Shown here: positions 31,153-39,533 of the stretch, piece after piece
Numbering within the stretch: position 1 is the stretch's first letter
How the letters are laid out: each line of letters begins with the position of its first letter
NCBI RefSeq assembly: GCF_003710825.1
Contig: NZ_RHHQ01000011.1
Coordinates: forward strand, 1-64,000
Length of the DNA: 64,000 nucleotides
Reading direction: 5' to 3'
DNA from: Brevibacillus fluminis
Lineage (GTDB): Bacteria; Bacillota; Bacilli; Brevibacillales; Brevibacillaceae
Translations under genes and position numbers: made by a program
The notes under the pieces: model-generated
What the model was told of the DNA's origin: nothing
What the model saw: the letters and a program-made list of their open reading frames with translations, nothing else
The model's database searches: none

Positions 31153-31575
31153 TTACGACATAGTGATGTGAGGTGGAATAGAGGGAAGTTCTATTTTCAT
31201 AAAAACGAAGCAGCATTTATGCGGTAGAAAGTAAAGGAAAAGGAAGAAGAGTGTTTTTGGCAAGTAAAAAATGACGACAGCGGTACCAAGGAAAAATAAC
31301 ACAATGTTTATTGCCAGCAAGCGCATGGCTAACTGGAATCGTATCACATGTTTGATTCTGGCAAATTGATTCGTAATCTCACGCGGAGAACCTAACTGGC
31401 GAAATGTTTCCAGCATGGCATCGCGCTCTGTAAATCCTTTGGCTTGGAGTTCACGTACAGACTCCGCGATATGAGAGCGCAGCTCCTGCAGAACTTGTTT
31501 CTTATTTACACCGTTGGGCAAAAGCTGCATAACGGTGTAAAGGTAAGCTTCATCGTAAAATACATCTATATACAC
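31153..31575 (-). CDS. HAAS-type (permease prefix) domain membrane protein
   Basis: About 140 residues. The N-terminal half is a HAAS/permease-prefix helical domain (VNKKQVLQELRSHIAESVRELQAKG, ending LGSPREITNQFA). One or two membrane segments follow (about 85-120), then a short hydrophilic end. Such domains often sit on regulated membrane proteins next to PadR regulators, but none is nearby. The GTG at 31575 lacks a clear ribosome binding site, and the membrane part is shorter than in usual family members. The gene may therefore be a truncated remnant. Confidence 0.55.
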   Translation of the reverse strand: MYIDVFYDEAYLYTVMQLLPNGVNKKQVLQELRSHIAESVRELQAKGFTERDAMLETFRQLGSPREITNQFARIKHVIRFQLAMRLLAINIVLFFLGTAVVIFYLPKTLFFLFLYFLPHKCCFVFMKIELPSIPPHITMS

Positions 31576-31612
31576 TTCATTATTGACTCGATATTGTAAA
31601 AATCAAGAGATC

Positions 31613-31649
31613 AATATTTGCAATTTTGCTTTACAAATTTGCAAATATT
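31613..31649. promoter_or_regulatory. candidate enhancer of the catabolic operon
   Basis: AATATTTGCAATTTT (31613-31627) and AAATTTGCAAATATT (31635-31649) are inverted repeats matching at 14 of 15 positions around a 7-bp centre, about 220 bp upstream of the sigma-54 promoter. This is a suitable site for the activator encoded at 36705; no direct proof. Confidence 0.55.
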
Positions 31650-31847
31650 TCTTTGATAATAAAAGTCTCTTTTTGCAAGCTTAATAGGAAGTGCCATTGA
31701 ATGGTAAGATTTTTTTCTTTACGGGACTGCAGCATCCCATGAGTTTAATCATGGAGATAGCGTATACCCTGAAGTTTACGTGCAATATTAGAATTTATTG
31801 GGCTCTGGCTTCGGAATGGAGTCGATGAAACTTCCGACATATTTATT

Positions 31848-31864
31848 TTGGCATAAACCTTGCT
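31848..31864 (+). promoter_or_regulatory. sigma-54 promoter of the catabolic operon
   Basis: TTGGCATAAACCTTGCT carries GG at -24 and GC at -12 with correct spacing (consensus TTGGCACG-N4-TTGCW, two mismatches at the least conserved positions). It lies 59 bp before the first enzyme gene. Confidence 0.8.
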
Positions 31865-31922
31865 TATATCAAATCGTAACACCTCAAATGTTACTTCGAA
31901 CAAGCAGAAAGGAGTCAAAAAA

Positions 31923-32783
31923 ATGGATGTAAAGAAGATTGCGGTTATTGGCGCGGGGGTTATGGGAAGGGGGATCGCTCAAACAGCTGCATTAACTGGT
32001 TTTGAAGTTATTATGAATGACATTGAGGAAGAGGCTCTCATTCATGCGTATTCTAACATCGAAAAAGATCTAAAGAACAGTGTTGAAAAAGGCTTGCTTA
32101 CACAATTTGATATGAAACAAGCACTTTCGAATATTAAACTGATGAATCGAATCGATGAAGCAGGACACAGTGTTGACCTGGCTATTGAAGCAGCTGTAGA
32201 AATTATGGAAGTTAAACAGGATATTTTCAAACAGTTGGATGAGTTTTGTCCATCTCATGCAATACTGGCCACAAATACTTCAACCATGAGTCCCACTGAA
32301 ATTGGCGCTGTAACGAAACGTGCTTCACAAACGATCGCAATGCACTTTTTTAATCCGGTTCCAAAGATGAAATTATGTGAAATCATACGTGGTATTGAAA
32401 CCTCCGATTCAACAGTCTCAATAGCAGTTGAAGTTGCGAATCGAATGGGGAAAGAAACCGTGCAGGTAAACGAATTCCCAGGCTTTGTGCCATCACGAAT
32501 CAATGCCTTGGTTGGTAACGAAGCATTGAATATGCTGATGGAGGGAGTTGCCAGTGCTGGTGACATTGATAAAGCCATCAAGTTGGGATTGAACTATCCG
32601 ATGGGACCATTAGAGTTGATGGATGTTGTCGGGCTGGATACGCGTCTGAGAAATTTGGAATATCTCCACAAATATTTAGGTGAAAAGTATCGTCCGTGCC
32701 CACTTCTGTACAAATTTGTAGCAGCAGGACGATTAGGTAAAAAAGTAGGACGAGGAATATTCGAATATGGCGAACGAGTTTAG
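31923..32783 (+). CDS. 3-hydroxyacyl-CoA dehydrogenase (3-hydroxybutyryl-CoA type)
   Basis: 286-residue NAD-dependent dehydrogenase. Rossmann motif IAVIGAGVMGRGIAQ at residue 6. The active-site part has ILATNTSTMSPTEIG and MHFFNPVPKMKLCEIIRG with catalytic His/Glu. C-terminal dimer domain with NYPMGPLELMDVVGLD. It oxidises the hydroxyl group formed by enoyl-CoA hydration in beta-oxidation. ATG 31923 follows AAAGGAG. First gene behind the sigma-54 promoter. The length matches single-domain Hbd/MmgB proteins. Confidence 0.93.
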   Translation: MDVKKIAVIGAGVMGRGIAQTAALTGFEVIMNDIEEEALIHAYSNIEKDLKNSVEKGLLTQFDMKQALSNIKLMNRIDEAGHSVDLAIEAAVEIMEVKQDIFKQLDEFCPSHAILATNTSTMSPTEIGAVTKRASQTIAMHFFNPVPKMKLCEIIRGIETSDSTVSIAVEVANRMGKETVQVNEFPGFVPSRINALVGNEALNMLMEGVASAGDIDKAIKLGLNYPMGPLELMDVVGLDTRLRNLEYLHKYLGEKYRPCPLLYKFVAAGRLGKKVGRGIFEYGERV

Positions 32784-32804
32784 CAATTCATTCGCAATGT
32801 TGTT

Positions 32805-32827
32805 TCGCAATTCTGCGAAAAATGCGT
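32805..32827. repeat. short palindrome between dehydrogenase genes
   Basis: TTTCGCA-ATTC-TGCGAAA lies in the gap between the first two operon genes. It may be an operator or an mRNA hairpin; a similar TTCGCAAAGATGCGAA sequence occurs near 45693. Confidence 0.35.
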
Positions 32828-32872
32828 AGCGGATTTCACTTTCTAACATGATCAAAAAAGGGGTGGAATGTT

Positions 32873-34021
32873 GTGGATTTTGAGTTTCCTGATGATTTGA
32901 AAATGTTGAAGCGGTTGGTAAGTGACTTTGTACAGCATGAAGTAGAGCCGTACGCCATGGAAATAGAAGAACAGGATGAAGTCCCCCTGGAAATTATGAA
33001 TAAATCGAAGGAGATTGGGCTGTTTGGTTTGAGCATTCCTGAAGAATATGGTGGTTTAGGTCTTAACATGGTTGGAAAATGTGCCATTTTTGAAGAGATC
33101 GGAAAAACCATTAATGGTTATACAACGGTGATTGGGGCGCATAATGGGATTGGAAGTGTAGGAATTGTAGAGCTTGCAAATGAACATCAAAAAAAACGTT
33201 ATCTTCCTAAAATGGCCTCTGGAGAATGGATTGGTGCCTTTGCGCTAACGGAGCCGCAAGCGGGTTCTGATGCAACCCTTCAAAAGACAACGGCTGTAAA
33301 AAGGGGTGATAAATACGTTATCAATGGTCAAAAAATTTACTGCACAAATGCCCCGATTGCACATGTTTTTACCATAATGGCTATGACAGACCCTACGAAA
33401 GGGACGAAAGGAATAACATCTTTTATTGTAGAAAAAGATTTTCCTGGATTTAAGGTTGGCAGTGTGGAAAAGAAGATGGGGTTACATGGTTCGAAGACTG
33501 CTCAACTTTACTTTGACGATATGGAAGTGCCAATCGATAATGTCCTGGGAGAAGAAGGGATGGGCTATATCAATGCTTTAAAAATACTAGCCAATGGGCG
33601 AGCTGGACTTGCTGCAAGAAATCTTGGATCGTGCCAATATCTTTTAGATTGCTCGATTAAATATGCATCAGAACGTAAACAATTTGGAAAGCCAATCTTG
33701 GACCAGCAAATTATTCAACATTATATTGCGGAAATGGCGATGGAAATTGAAGCTCTTCGCTGGCTTACCTTTAGGGTAGCGTGGATGGCGGATCGAGGAA
33801 TGAATGTGATCAAAGAGGCTGCCATGGTTAAGTTGTTTGGTTCGGAGGTTTATGGTCGTGTGGCAGATAAAGCAGTTCAAATACACGGCGGGGTAGGGTT
33901 TATTTCAGAATATCCAATTGAACGCTTTTATCGTGATGCGAGGATCACAAGAATTTATGAAGGCACCTCTGAAATTCAGAAAAATATTATTGCAGCCCAA
34001 TTAGCAAAGAAAATCATTTAA
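32873..34021 (+). CDS. acyl-CoA dehydrogenase
   Basis: 382-residue FAD enzyme that introduces the alpha-beta double bond and passes electrons to EtfAB. Seen are FALTEPQAGSDATLQKT (FAD/substrate contact, about 125) and catalytic Glu in RIYEGTSEIQKNI (about 365). QIHGGVGFISEYPIERFYRDARI is the C-terminal signature region. GTG 32873 follows GGGGTGG. The true substrate is unknown; family members act on straight, branched or cyclic acyl-CoAs. Second gene of the operon, with etf genes downstream. Confidence 0.93.
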   Translation: MDFEFPDDLKMLKRLVSDFVQHEVEPYAMEIEEQDEVPLEIMNKSKEIGLFGLSIPEEYGGLGLNMVGKCAIFEEIGKTINGYTTVIGAHNGIGSVGIVELANEHQKKRYLPKMASGEWIGAFALTEPQAGSDATLQKTTAVKRGDKYVINGQKIYCTNAPIAHVFTIMAMTDPTKGTKGITSFIVEKDFPGFKVGSVEKKMGLHGSKTAQLYFDDMEVPIDNVLGEEGMGYINALKILANGRAGLAARNLGSCQYLLDCSIKYASERKQFGKPILDQQIIQHYIAEMAMEIEALRWLTFRVAWMADRGMNVIKEAAMVKLFGSEVYGRVADKAVQIHGGVGFISEYPIERFYRDARITRIYEGTSEIQKNIIAAQLAKKII

Positions 34022-34046
34022 ACATTTTTATAGAGGAGAATCTAGT

Positions 34047-34847
34047 ATGAACTTCCACGACATTATTTATAAAAAAGAAAAGGGTATCGCTACGATTGCC
34101 ATTAACCGTCCTGAAGTTATGAATGCTTTTAGAGCCGAAACCATTCATGAAATGATTTCAGCTTTTGAAGATGCCTGGATTGACCGTGAAATTGGCGTGG
34201 TCGTGGTCACTGGAACCGGTGAAAAAGCGTTTTGTACGGGTGGGGATCAAAAATCAAAAGATATGGGGGGATACAGTGGAACGAGTCGTAGTGATATTGG
34301 CCTGGATGTTGAAGACCTTCATATGATCATTCGGAGAATACCCAAGCCTGTTATTGCTGCAGTGAATGGTTATGCCATAGGCGGAGGACATGTCATTCAC
34401 GTTGTTTGTGATCTTACGATTGCATCTGAAAAAGCGATTTTTGGTCAAGTAGGGCCAAAATTCGGTAGTGTTGATCCAGGTTTTGGAACAGCGTATCTCG
34501 CGAGAGTAGTAGGTGAAAAGAAGGCACGTGAAATATGGTATTTATGTAAACAATATACAGCTACCGAAGCCGAAAAAATGGGGCTTGTCAACAAAGTAGT
34601 TCCACATGAAAAACTTCTTGAAGAGACATATCAATGGTGTGAGGAAATCTTGGATAAAAGTCCGACAGCCTTAAAAGTGGCGAAATATTCAATTAATGCA
34701 GATTCGTCCAATATTGAAGGTATTTCACAGTTAGGTATGAGTGCACTGGCTCTTTATTATGATACGCTAGAATCAAAAGAAGGATATGAGTCCTTCCTTC
34801 AAAAGCGCCCTGCCAATTTTCGTAAATTTCGCAAACGAAAAAATTGA
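34047..34847 (+). CDS. MenB/BadI-like crotonase: possible 2-ketocyclohexanecarboxyl-CoA hydrolase
   Basis: 266-residue crotonase-fold protein of the naphthoyl-CoA synthase (MenB)/BadI branch. Motifs are AFCTGGDQKSKD (about 70), the oxyanion-hole loop VNGYAIGGGHVIH and FGQVGPKFGSVDPGFGTAYLARVVG. The Asp in SVDPGFG matches the catalytic Asp of MenB/BadI, and KKAREIWYLCKQY follows. MenB makes dihydroxynaphthoyl-CoA for menaquinone; BadI opens the ring of 2-ketocyclohexanecarboxyl-CoA to pimeloyl-CoA. Placement with a CoA ligase and beta-oxidation genes, and no men genes, favours a BadI-like C-C hydrolase. Family assignment is firm; the reaction is inferred. AGAGGAGAA precedes ATG 34047. Confidence 0.75.
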   Translation: MNFHDIIYKKEKGIATIAINRPEVMNAFRAETIHEMISAFEDAWIDREIGVVVVTGTGEKAFCTGGDQKSKDMGGYSGTSRSDIGLDVEDLHMIIRRIPKPVIAAVNGYAIGGGHVIHVVCDLTIASEKAIFGQVGPKFGSVDPGFGTAYLARVVGEKKAREIWYLCKQYTATEAEKMGLVNKVVPHEKLLEETYQWCEEILDKSPTALKVAKYSINADSSNIEGISQLGMSALALYYDTLESKEGYESFLQKRPANFRKFRKRKN

Positions 34848-34875
34848 ATATTTAGTCGTTTAGGAGGCAAGCTGA

Positions 34876-36237
34876 ATGTTTAAAGAATCATCCAGTACGT
34901 CATATTGGAACGAAATTGAAGGCAAACCTTGGAGCGAAATTGAGCAGTTAACCAATCGGAAACTACAGCAGCAAGTCCATTATTTATACGAAAACTCTAT
35001 TTTTTATCAAGGCAAGTTTAAAGAGGCTGGTGTTCGCCCGGAACACATCCTTGAAGCGAAAGATCTGAATAAAATTCCATATACAATAAAAGCGGAAGTG
35101 AGAGAAAGCTTACAAAAAGAAATCCTTGGTCTTCACCGTGCAGTACCTCGGGACCGAGTGATTCAAATCCAAGCAACATCGGGAACAACAGGCAAGCCTG
35201 CCTACGTAGGAGCAACGAAACACGATGTTCATGTGTGGAGTGAAATGGGAGCTCGTGCCATGTATGCCAATGGTTTTAGGCCTGGTGACTGGGCTGTACA
35301 TGCCTTTTCGATGTCCAAAGGTTTTGTGGGTGGATTAGTAATGGTTCAGATTTTACAGCATATGGATGTCTGTGAAATCCCGATTGGCGCCGAAGTAGGG
35401 GTCGCTAAAATGTTGCAAATGATCCAAGATCTAAGCCCGGATGCCATCGTCGGAACGCCTAATTTCATCATGTATTTAGGTGAACGGTGTGAAGATGTAT
35501 TAGGGATTCCTGCCCGAGAACTGTCCATCCGAAAAATATCCGTTGGGGGTGAACCCGGAGGTGCTATTCCAGCTTTCAGAACAAAGTTGGAGAATCTTTG
35601 GGGAGCCGATGTTAGGGATATGATGGGAGGGGCTGATTTCGGCAGTACGTACTGGGGGGAGTGTGAAGAGAAGGATGGGATGCACTTTTGTGGACAAGGT
35701 TATTTACTCCCTCAATTGATCCATCCGGAATCAGGAGAATTTTTACCTATTGAACCAGGAGTCGAGGGGGAACTTGTTTATTCAGCGATAGATCGTCAAT
35801 GCTCACCTCTTTTGAAGTATAGAAGTAGTGACTTGGTTCGCATTATTGCTACCTCATGCAGTTGTGGACGAACATCTTTTAAGATAAAAAGCCTTGGACG
35901 ATCAGACGATATGCTAATCGTTCGCGGAATTAATGTATTCCCAAGCGCTGTTAAAGACTGTATTTTGCAATTCCAACCAATGACAACTGGCCAAATGCGA
36001 ATACTTGTAGACTTTGAAGGACATAGCACTCAAAATCCTCTACACATAAAGGTCGAGTATGCAGAAGGACTTGAATCCAGCTTATTGGATGGATTGAAAA
36101 AGGAAATCGAGCTAAAAATGAAAGCTGCTTTGGCCATCAATACAATCGTGAATTTTGTACCCGCTGGAAGTTTGGAGCCGCCTGGTGCTCAGAAAGTCCC
36201 GTTAATTGAAAGGATTAACACGAAGGAAATGAAATAG
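34876..36237 (+). CDS. PaaK-like acid:CoA ligase (AMP-forming)
   Basis: 453-residue adenylate-forming enzyme of the phenylacetate-CoA ligase family. The ATP loop is QATSGTTGKPAYVGAT (about 96-111), followed by GGEPGGAIPAFR (about 220), YRSSDLVRI (about 315) and the hinge GRSDDMLIVRGINVFPSAV (about 338). The small C-terminal ACT-like domain is typical of PaaK. CSCGR may bind metal. It should activate the pathway's carboxylic acid to its CoA thioester. PaaK homologues prefer aromatic acids, but cyclic or other acids are possible. AGGAGGC precedes ATG 34876. Confidence 0.88.
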   Translation: MFKESSSTSYWNEIEGKPWSEIEQLTNRKLQQQVHYLYENSIFYQGKFKEAGVRPEHILEAKDLNKIPYTIKAEVRESLQKEILGLHRAVPRDRVIQIQATSGTTGKPAYVGATKHDVHVWSEMGARAMYANGFRPGDWAVHAFSMSKGFVGGLVMVQILQHMDVCEIPIGAEVGVAKMLQMIQDLSPDAIVGTPNFIMYLGERCEDVLGIPARELSIRKISVGGEPGGAIPAFRTKLENLWGADVRDMMGGADFGSTYWGECEEKDGMHFCGQGYLLPQLIHPESGEFLPIEPGVEGELVYSAIDRQCSPLLKYRSSDLVRIIATSCSCGRTSFKIKSLGRSDDMLIVRGINVFPSAVKDCILQFQPMTTGQMRILVDFEGHSTQNPLHIKVEYAEGLESSLLDGLKKEIELKMKAALAINTIVNFVPAGSLEPPGAQKVPLIERINTKEMK

Positions 36238-36270
36238 TGAAGTCAACCTTTAGTGACAGGAGTTTTGGGT

Positions 36271-36690
36271 ATGCAAACCATATTAGCTGAATTTTTCATT
36301 GGTCAAAGTGATGTCATGCAACGAACTTTTACCCAGGAAGATGTTACCCTGTATATTACCTTAACCGGTGATAACAACCCGGTTTTCACCAATCAAGAGT
36401 TGATTGAAAAAACAAAGTTTGGACGGCCATTTGTTCCAGGAATCTTAACAGAAGGTTTAGTTTCTGAGGTGATAACCAAGAAATTACCTGGTACTCCCGC
36501 AGCAGTGTTGCAAAAAGAACTTATTTTCCATCACCCTGTTTTTGTCGGGGATTCTGTTACGGCGGAACTACAAATCATTGATATTGACTATAAGAGGAGA
36601 TGGATAACCGAGAAAATCACTTGCTATAACCAAGATGGTAAGGAAGTAGTAACGGGTCAGGTTCTAATTTTCGTTCTTACAGAAGAATAG
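36271..36690 (+). CDS. MaoC-like hydratase (hot-dog fold)
   Basis: 139-residue single hot-dog domain with the (R)-specific enoyl-CoA hydratase pattern: FTQEDVTLYITLTGDNNPVFTNQ carries the Asp/Asn-containing catalytic loop and GRPFVPGILTEGL follows. It may hydrate an enoyl-CoA with R stereochemistry. ATG 36271 is 8 nt after AGGAG; an upstream GTG in frame is less well placed. Encoded between the ligase and the activator genes. Confidence 0.82.
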   Translation: MQTILAEFFIGQSDVMQRTFTQEDVTLYITLTGDNNPVFTNQELIEKTKFGRPFVPGILTEGLVSEVITKKLPGTPAAVLQKELIFHHPVFVGDSVTAELQIIDIDYKRRWITEKITCYNQDGKEVVTGQVLIFVLTEE

Positions 36691-36704
36691 ATAGGTGAGA
36701 TAAG

Positions 36705-38096
36705 GTGAACAACACAAAGAAATTAACCCATGATTTATATGATTTAGGTTATTTCAAAGTGAATAAGCTCGGTGAATTGACTTATGTTAGCCAAGAGTTT
36801 TGCAGAGCGTTTAGTGTGAAGGCTGAAAAATTGCTTGGATCATCGGCTTCCTTACTATGCAGTATCGACCCTATAAAAAAAGTAATACAAAATGGAAATC
36901 CTGAATATTCGATCGTTCTTGTCATTCAAGAGAAGACATGTATTGCTCATATTTTACCTTTGGAAGAAGAGGGCGCAGAAAAAAGTGCCCTTTGCCAAGT
37001 GATCCTCCGTGCGGACGACATTAGTTCTGAATCACTTTTAGCATTTTTGCATTCGAAAAATTACAGAAAGAAAATTCAACCCGCGTATTCTAACAGTTAC
37101 CGATTTGACCAAATTATCGGATCCAGTCGAGCGATGGCCAAAGTTCTTGAACTTGCTGCAAAGATTGCCAAGAGCAATTCAACGATCCTGCTGACCGGGG
37201 AAAGTGGAACGGGAAAGGAATTGTTTGCCCAAGGAATCCATGATATTAGCCAAAGAAGAAATGGCCCATTTGTCCCGATCAACTGTGCAGCGATTCCCCC
37301 TGAACTGTTTGAATCTGAATTATTTGGATATGAAGGGGGAGCTTTTAGCGGCGCACGAAGAGAAGGGAAAGCGGGGAAAATTGAACTTGCTCAGCAAGGA
37401 ACTTTATTCCTGGACGAAATATCGGAACTTCCTTTTCCGATGCAAGGGAAATTGTTACGGGTTTTACAGGAACGTGAAGTCGAGCGAGTTGGTGGTAGTG
37501 GAATCAAATCAGTTGACATTCGAGTGATTGCTGCAACCAATCGTGATTTGAAACAGTTAGTCAAAGAAGGTAAATTCAGACAGGATTTATATTACCGAAT
37601 ACACATTTTTGAATTGAAACTACCTCCTTTGAGAGAAAGAAAAGAAGATATTTTACCGATCACCTATGAGTTTATAAGACGCTTTAATGACAAGTTGGGT
37701 CTCAATGTGATTTCCATCGATCCCGATTTGCAAGAATGGTTAGTTCAATATCAGTGGCCTGGTAATGTCCGTGAGCTGCAACATTCCGTGGAAAGGGCCA
37801 TGCATGTGGCAGAAGGCAGCAACTTGACTTCTGAAGCTTTTCATATGTTTACAGACTATAGTGATGCAGGTGAATTAAATGATGAAAAGGATATTCATCG
37901 TAAAAGTGAATATCCTGGTTCTGAAAGTAACGAGAATTCAGTTGGCAAGATTCAGAAGGAAGTGCACAGGGCTGAAGCTGAAGCAATACGCAAAGCACTG
38001 GAAAAAGCGAATGGAGATAAAATGTTAGCTGCTCAAATATTAGACATTCACATAGCCAGTTTGTATCGTAAATTATCCAAATATAACCTTAAGTGA
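36705..38096 (+). CDS. sigma-54-dependent transcriptional activator (PAS-AAA+-Fis)
   Basis: 463-residue bacterial enhancer-binding protein. The N-terminal PAS-like domain (about 12-110) probably senses the substrate or its CoA ester; no receiver domain is present. The AAA+ domain (about 130-365) has Walker A GESGTGKE, Walker B GTLFLDEISELP and the sigma-54 loop as GAFSGA instead of GAFTGA (Thr to Ser). RWPGNVREL-type sequence appears as YQWPGNVRELQHS. The C-terminal Fis HTH is LAAQILDIHIASLYRKLSKY. GTG 36705 follows AGGTGAG. It lies inside the operon it most likely activates through the sigma-54 promoter at 31848. Confidence 0.93.
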   Translation: MNNTKKLTHDLYDLGYFKVNKLGELTYVSQEFCRAFSVKAEKLLGSSASLLCSIDPIKKVIQNGNPEYSIVLVIQEKTCIAHILPLEEEGAEKSALCQVILRADDISSESLLAFLHSKNYRKKIQPAYSNSYRFDQIIGSSRAMAKVLELAAKIAKSNSTILLTGESGTGKELFAQGIHDISQRRNGPFVPINCAAIPPELFESELFGYEGGAFSGARREGKAGKIELAQQGTLFLDEISELPFPMQGKLLRVLQEREVERVGGSGIKSVDIRVIAATNRDLKQLVKEGKFRQDLYYRIHIFELKLPPLRERKEDILPITYEFIRRFNDKLGLNVISIDPDLQEWLVQYQWPGNVRELQHSVERAMHVAEGSNLTSEAFHMFTDYSDAGELNDEKDIHRKSEYPGSESNENSVGKIQKEVHRAEAEAIRKALEKANGDKMLAAQILDIHIASLYRKLSKYNLK

Positions 38097-38117
38097 TGAA
38101 AGGTGGAGGAGATTTAT

Positions 38118-39482
38118 ATGGCGGAAGGACTTCGTACCACACGTACCACGAAAGAACTGTTAGAACTTGATCGGAAGTATATATGGCATCATATTTCTCC
38201 ATACAATGACAATGCTTATCCCATGGTAATAAAGGAAACAAAGGGTTCCTGTATAACAGATATTCACGGTAATAAATATCTTGATGGTTTGTCAGGTCTT
38301 TACTGTGTGAATGTAGGCTATGGAAGGGAAGAACTTGCGCAAGTTGCATACGAACAGTTAAAACAAGTATCTTTTGCTTCCATGATCAATAGCCATGTGC
38401 CGGCAATCGAGTTGGCCAATAAACTAAACGAATGGCTTGAAGATGAATATGTTATTTTCTTTGCCAATAGTGGTTCAGATGCGAATGAAACGGCTTTTAA
38501 GGTTGCGCGTCAGTATCACGAACAGACAGGAAATCCGAATCGATTCAAGTTTATTTCCAGATATCGAGGATACCATGGAAGTACGATGGGAGCTCTGGCT
38601 GCGACGGGGCAGTTCCAACGTAAATATAAATACGAACCCCTTGCTCCAGGATTTATCCATGTTCAACCACCAGATAGTTATCGGAGACCAGAAGGATTGT
38701 CTATAGAAGAATTTAATCTCCAATGTGCACGAGATATTGAAACGGTCATTCATCGGGAAGGGAAAGAAACGATCGCCGGGATTATCATGGAACCAGCGAT
38801 AACTGGTGGAGGAGCGATTATCCCTCATCCCATCTATCTGAAAACTGTACAAGAAATTTGTGGAAAATACGGAATACTCTTAATTTTTGACGAGGTGATT
38901 TGTGGGTTTGGGCGTACGGGTAAGCCATTCGGACATATGCATTTTGGTGTAAAGCCCGACATGATCAGCATGGCGAAGGGTCTTACCAGTGGGTACCTTC
39001 CGCTCTCTGCAACCGCTGTGAGAAAAGATATATATGAATCCTTTAAAGGATCGAATGAGTATAGCCACCTTCGTCATGTCAGTACATTTGGCGGGAATCC
39101 TGCTGCTTGTGCACTAGCGCTAAAGAATTTGGAGATTATCGAAAATGAAAATCTCATTCTGCGTGCACAAATGTTAGGAGAAAGATTAAGAGAAGATCTA
39201 AAGTCCATTGAGGGTCATCCCAATGTTGGAGACATCCGCAACCTGGGATTATTTATGGGCATCGAACTGGTTGAGAATAAAGAAACAAAAGAGCCAGCAT
39301 CTTTGGAAAGAATGGTAAAAGTCGTAAACATGTGCAGATCCAAAGGTCTGATTGTAGGGAAAAATAGTGATACTGTACCTGGCTTAAACAATGTGATCCT
39401 TCTTGCACCACCATTATCTATTTCGGATGATGAACTGCAGCATCTAGTAACGATCGTAAAAGACGTTATTTTGGAACAATAG
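38118..39482 (+). CDS. class III aminotransferase (omega-amino acid type)
   Basis: 454-residue PLP enzyme. PLP phosphate loop FANSGSDANETAFKVAR (about 115), LLIFDEVICGFGRTGK (about 258), Schiff-base Lys in MISMAKGLTSGYLPL (about 287) and HVSTFGGNPAAC downstream. Class III enzymes move amino groups that are usually not alpha (omega- or beta-amino acids, diamines) to pyruvate or 2-oxoglutarate. GGAGGAG stands 6 nt before ATG 38118. Its place inside an acyl-CoA operon suggests that the growth substrate carries an amino group and becomes an oxo acid before or after CoA activation. Confidence 0.9.
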   Translation: MAEGLRTTRTTKELLELDRKYIWHHISPYNDNAYPMVIKETKGSCITDIHGNKYLDGLSGLYCVNVGYGREELAQVAYEQLKQVSFASMINSHVPAIELANKLNEWLEDEYVIFFANSGSDANETAFKVARQYHEQTGNPNRFKFISRYRGYHGSTMGALAATGQFQRKYKYEPLAPGFIHVQPPDSYRRPEGLSIEEFNLQCARDIETVIHREGKETIAGIIMEPAITGGGAIIPHPIYLKTVQEICGKYGILLIFDEVICGFGRTGKPFGHMHFGVKPDMISMAKGLTSGYLPLSATAVRKDIYESFKGSNEYSHLRHVSTFGGNPAACALALKNLEIIENENLILRAQMLGERLREDLKSIEGHPNVGDIRNLGLFMGIELVENKETKEPASLERMVKVVNMCRSKGLIVGKNSDTVPGLNNVILLAPPLSISDDELQHLVTIVKDVILEQ

Positions 39483-39533
39483 TGTGGCAAAAAATCGTTA
39501 TGAATCACTGGCAGAATGAGGAGTAATCATATC

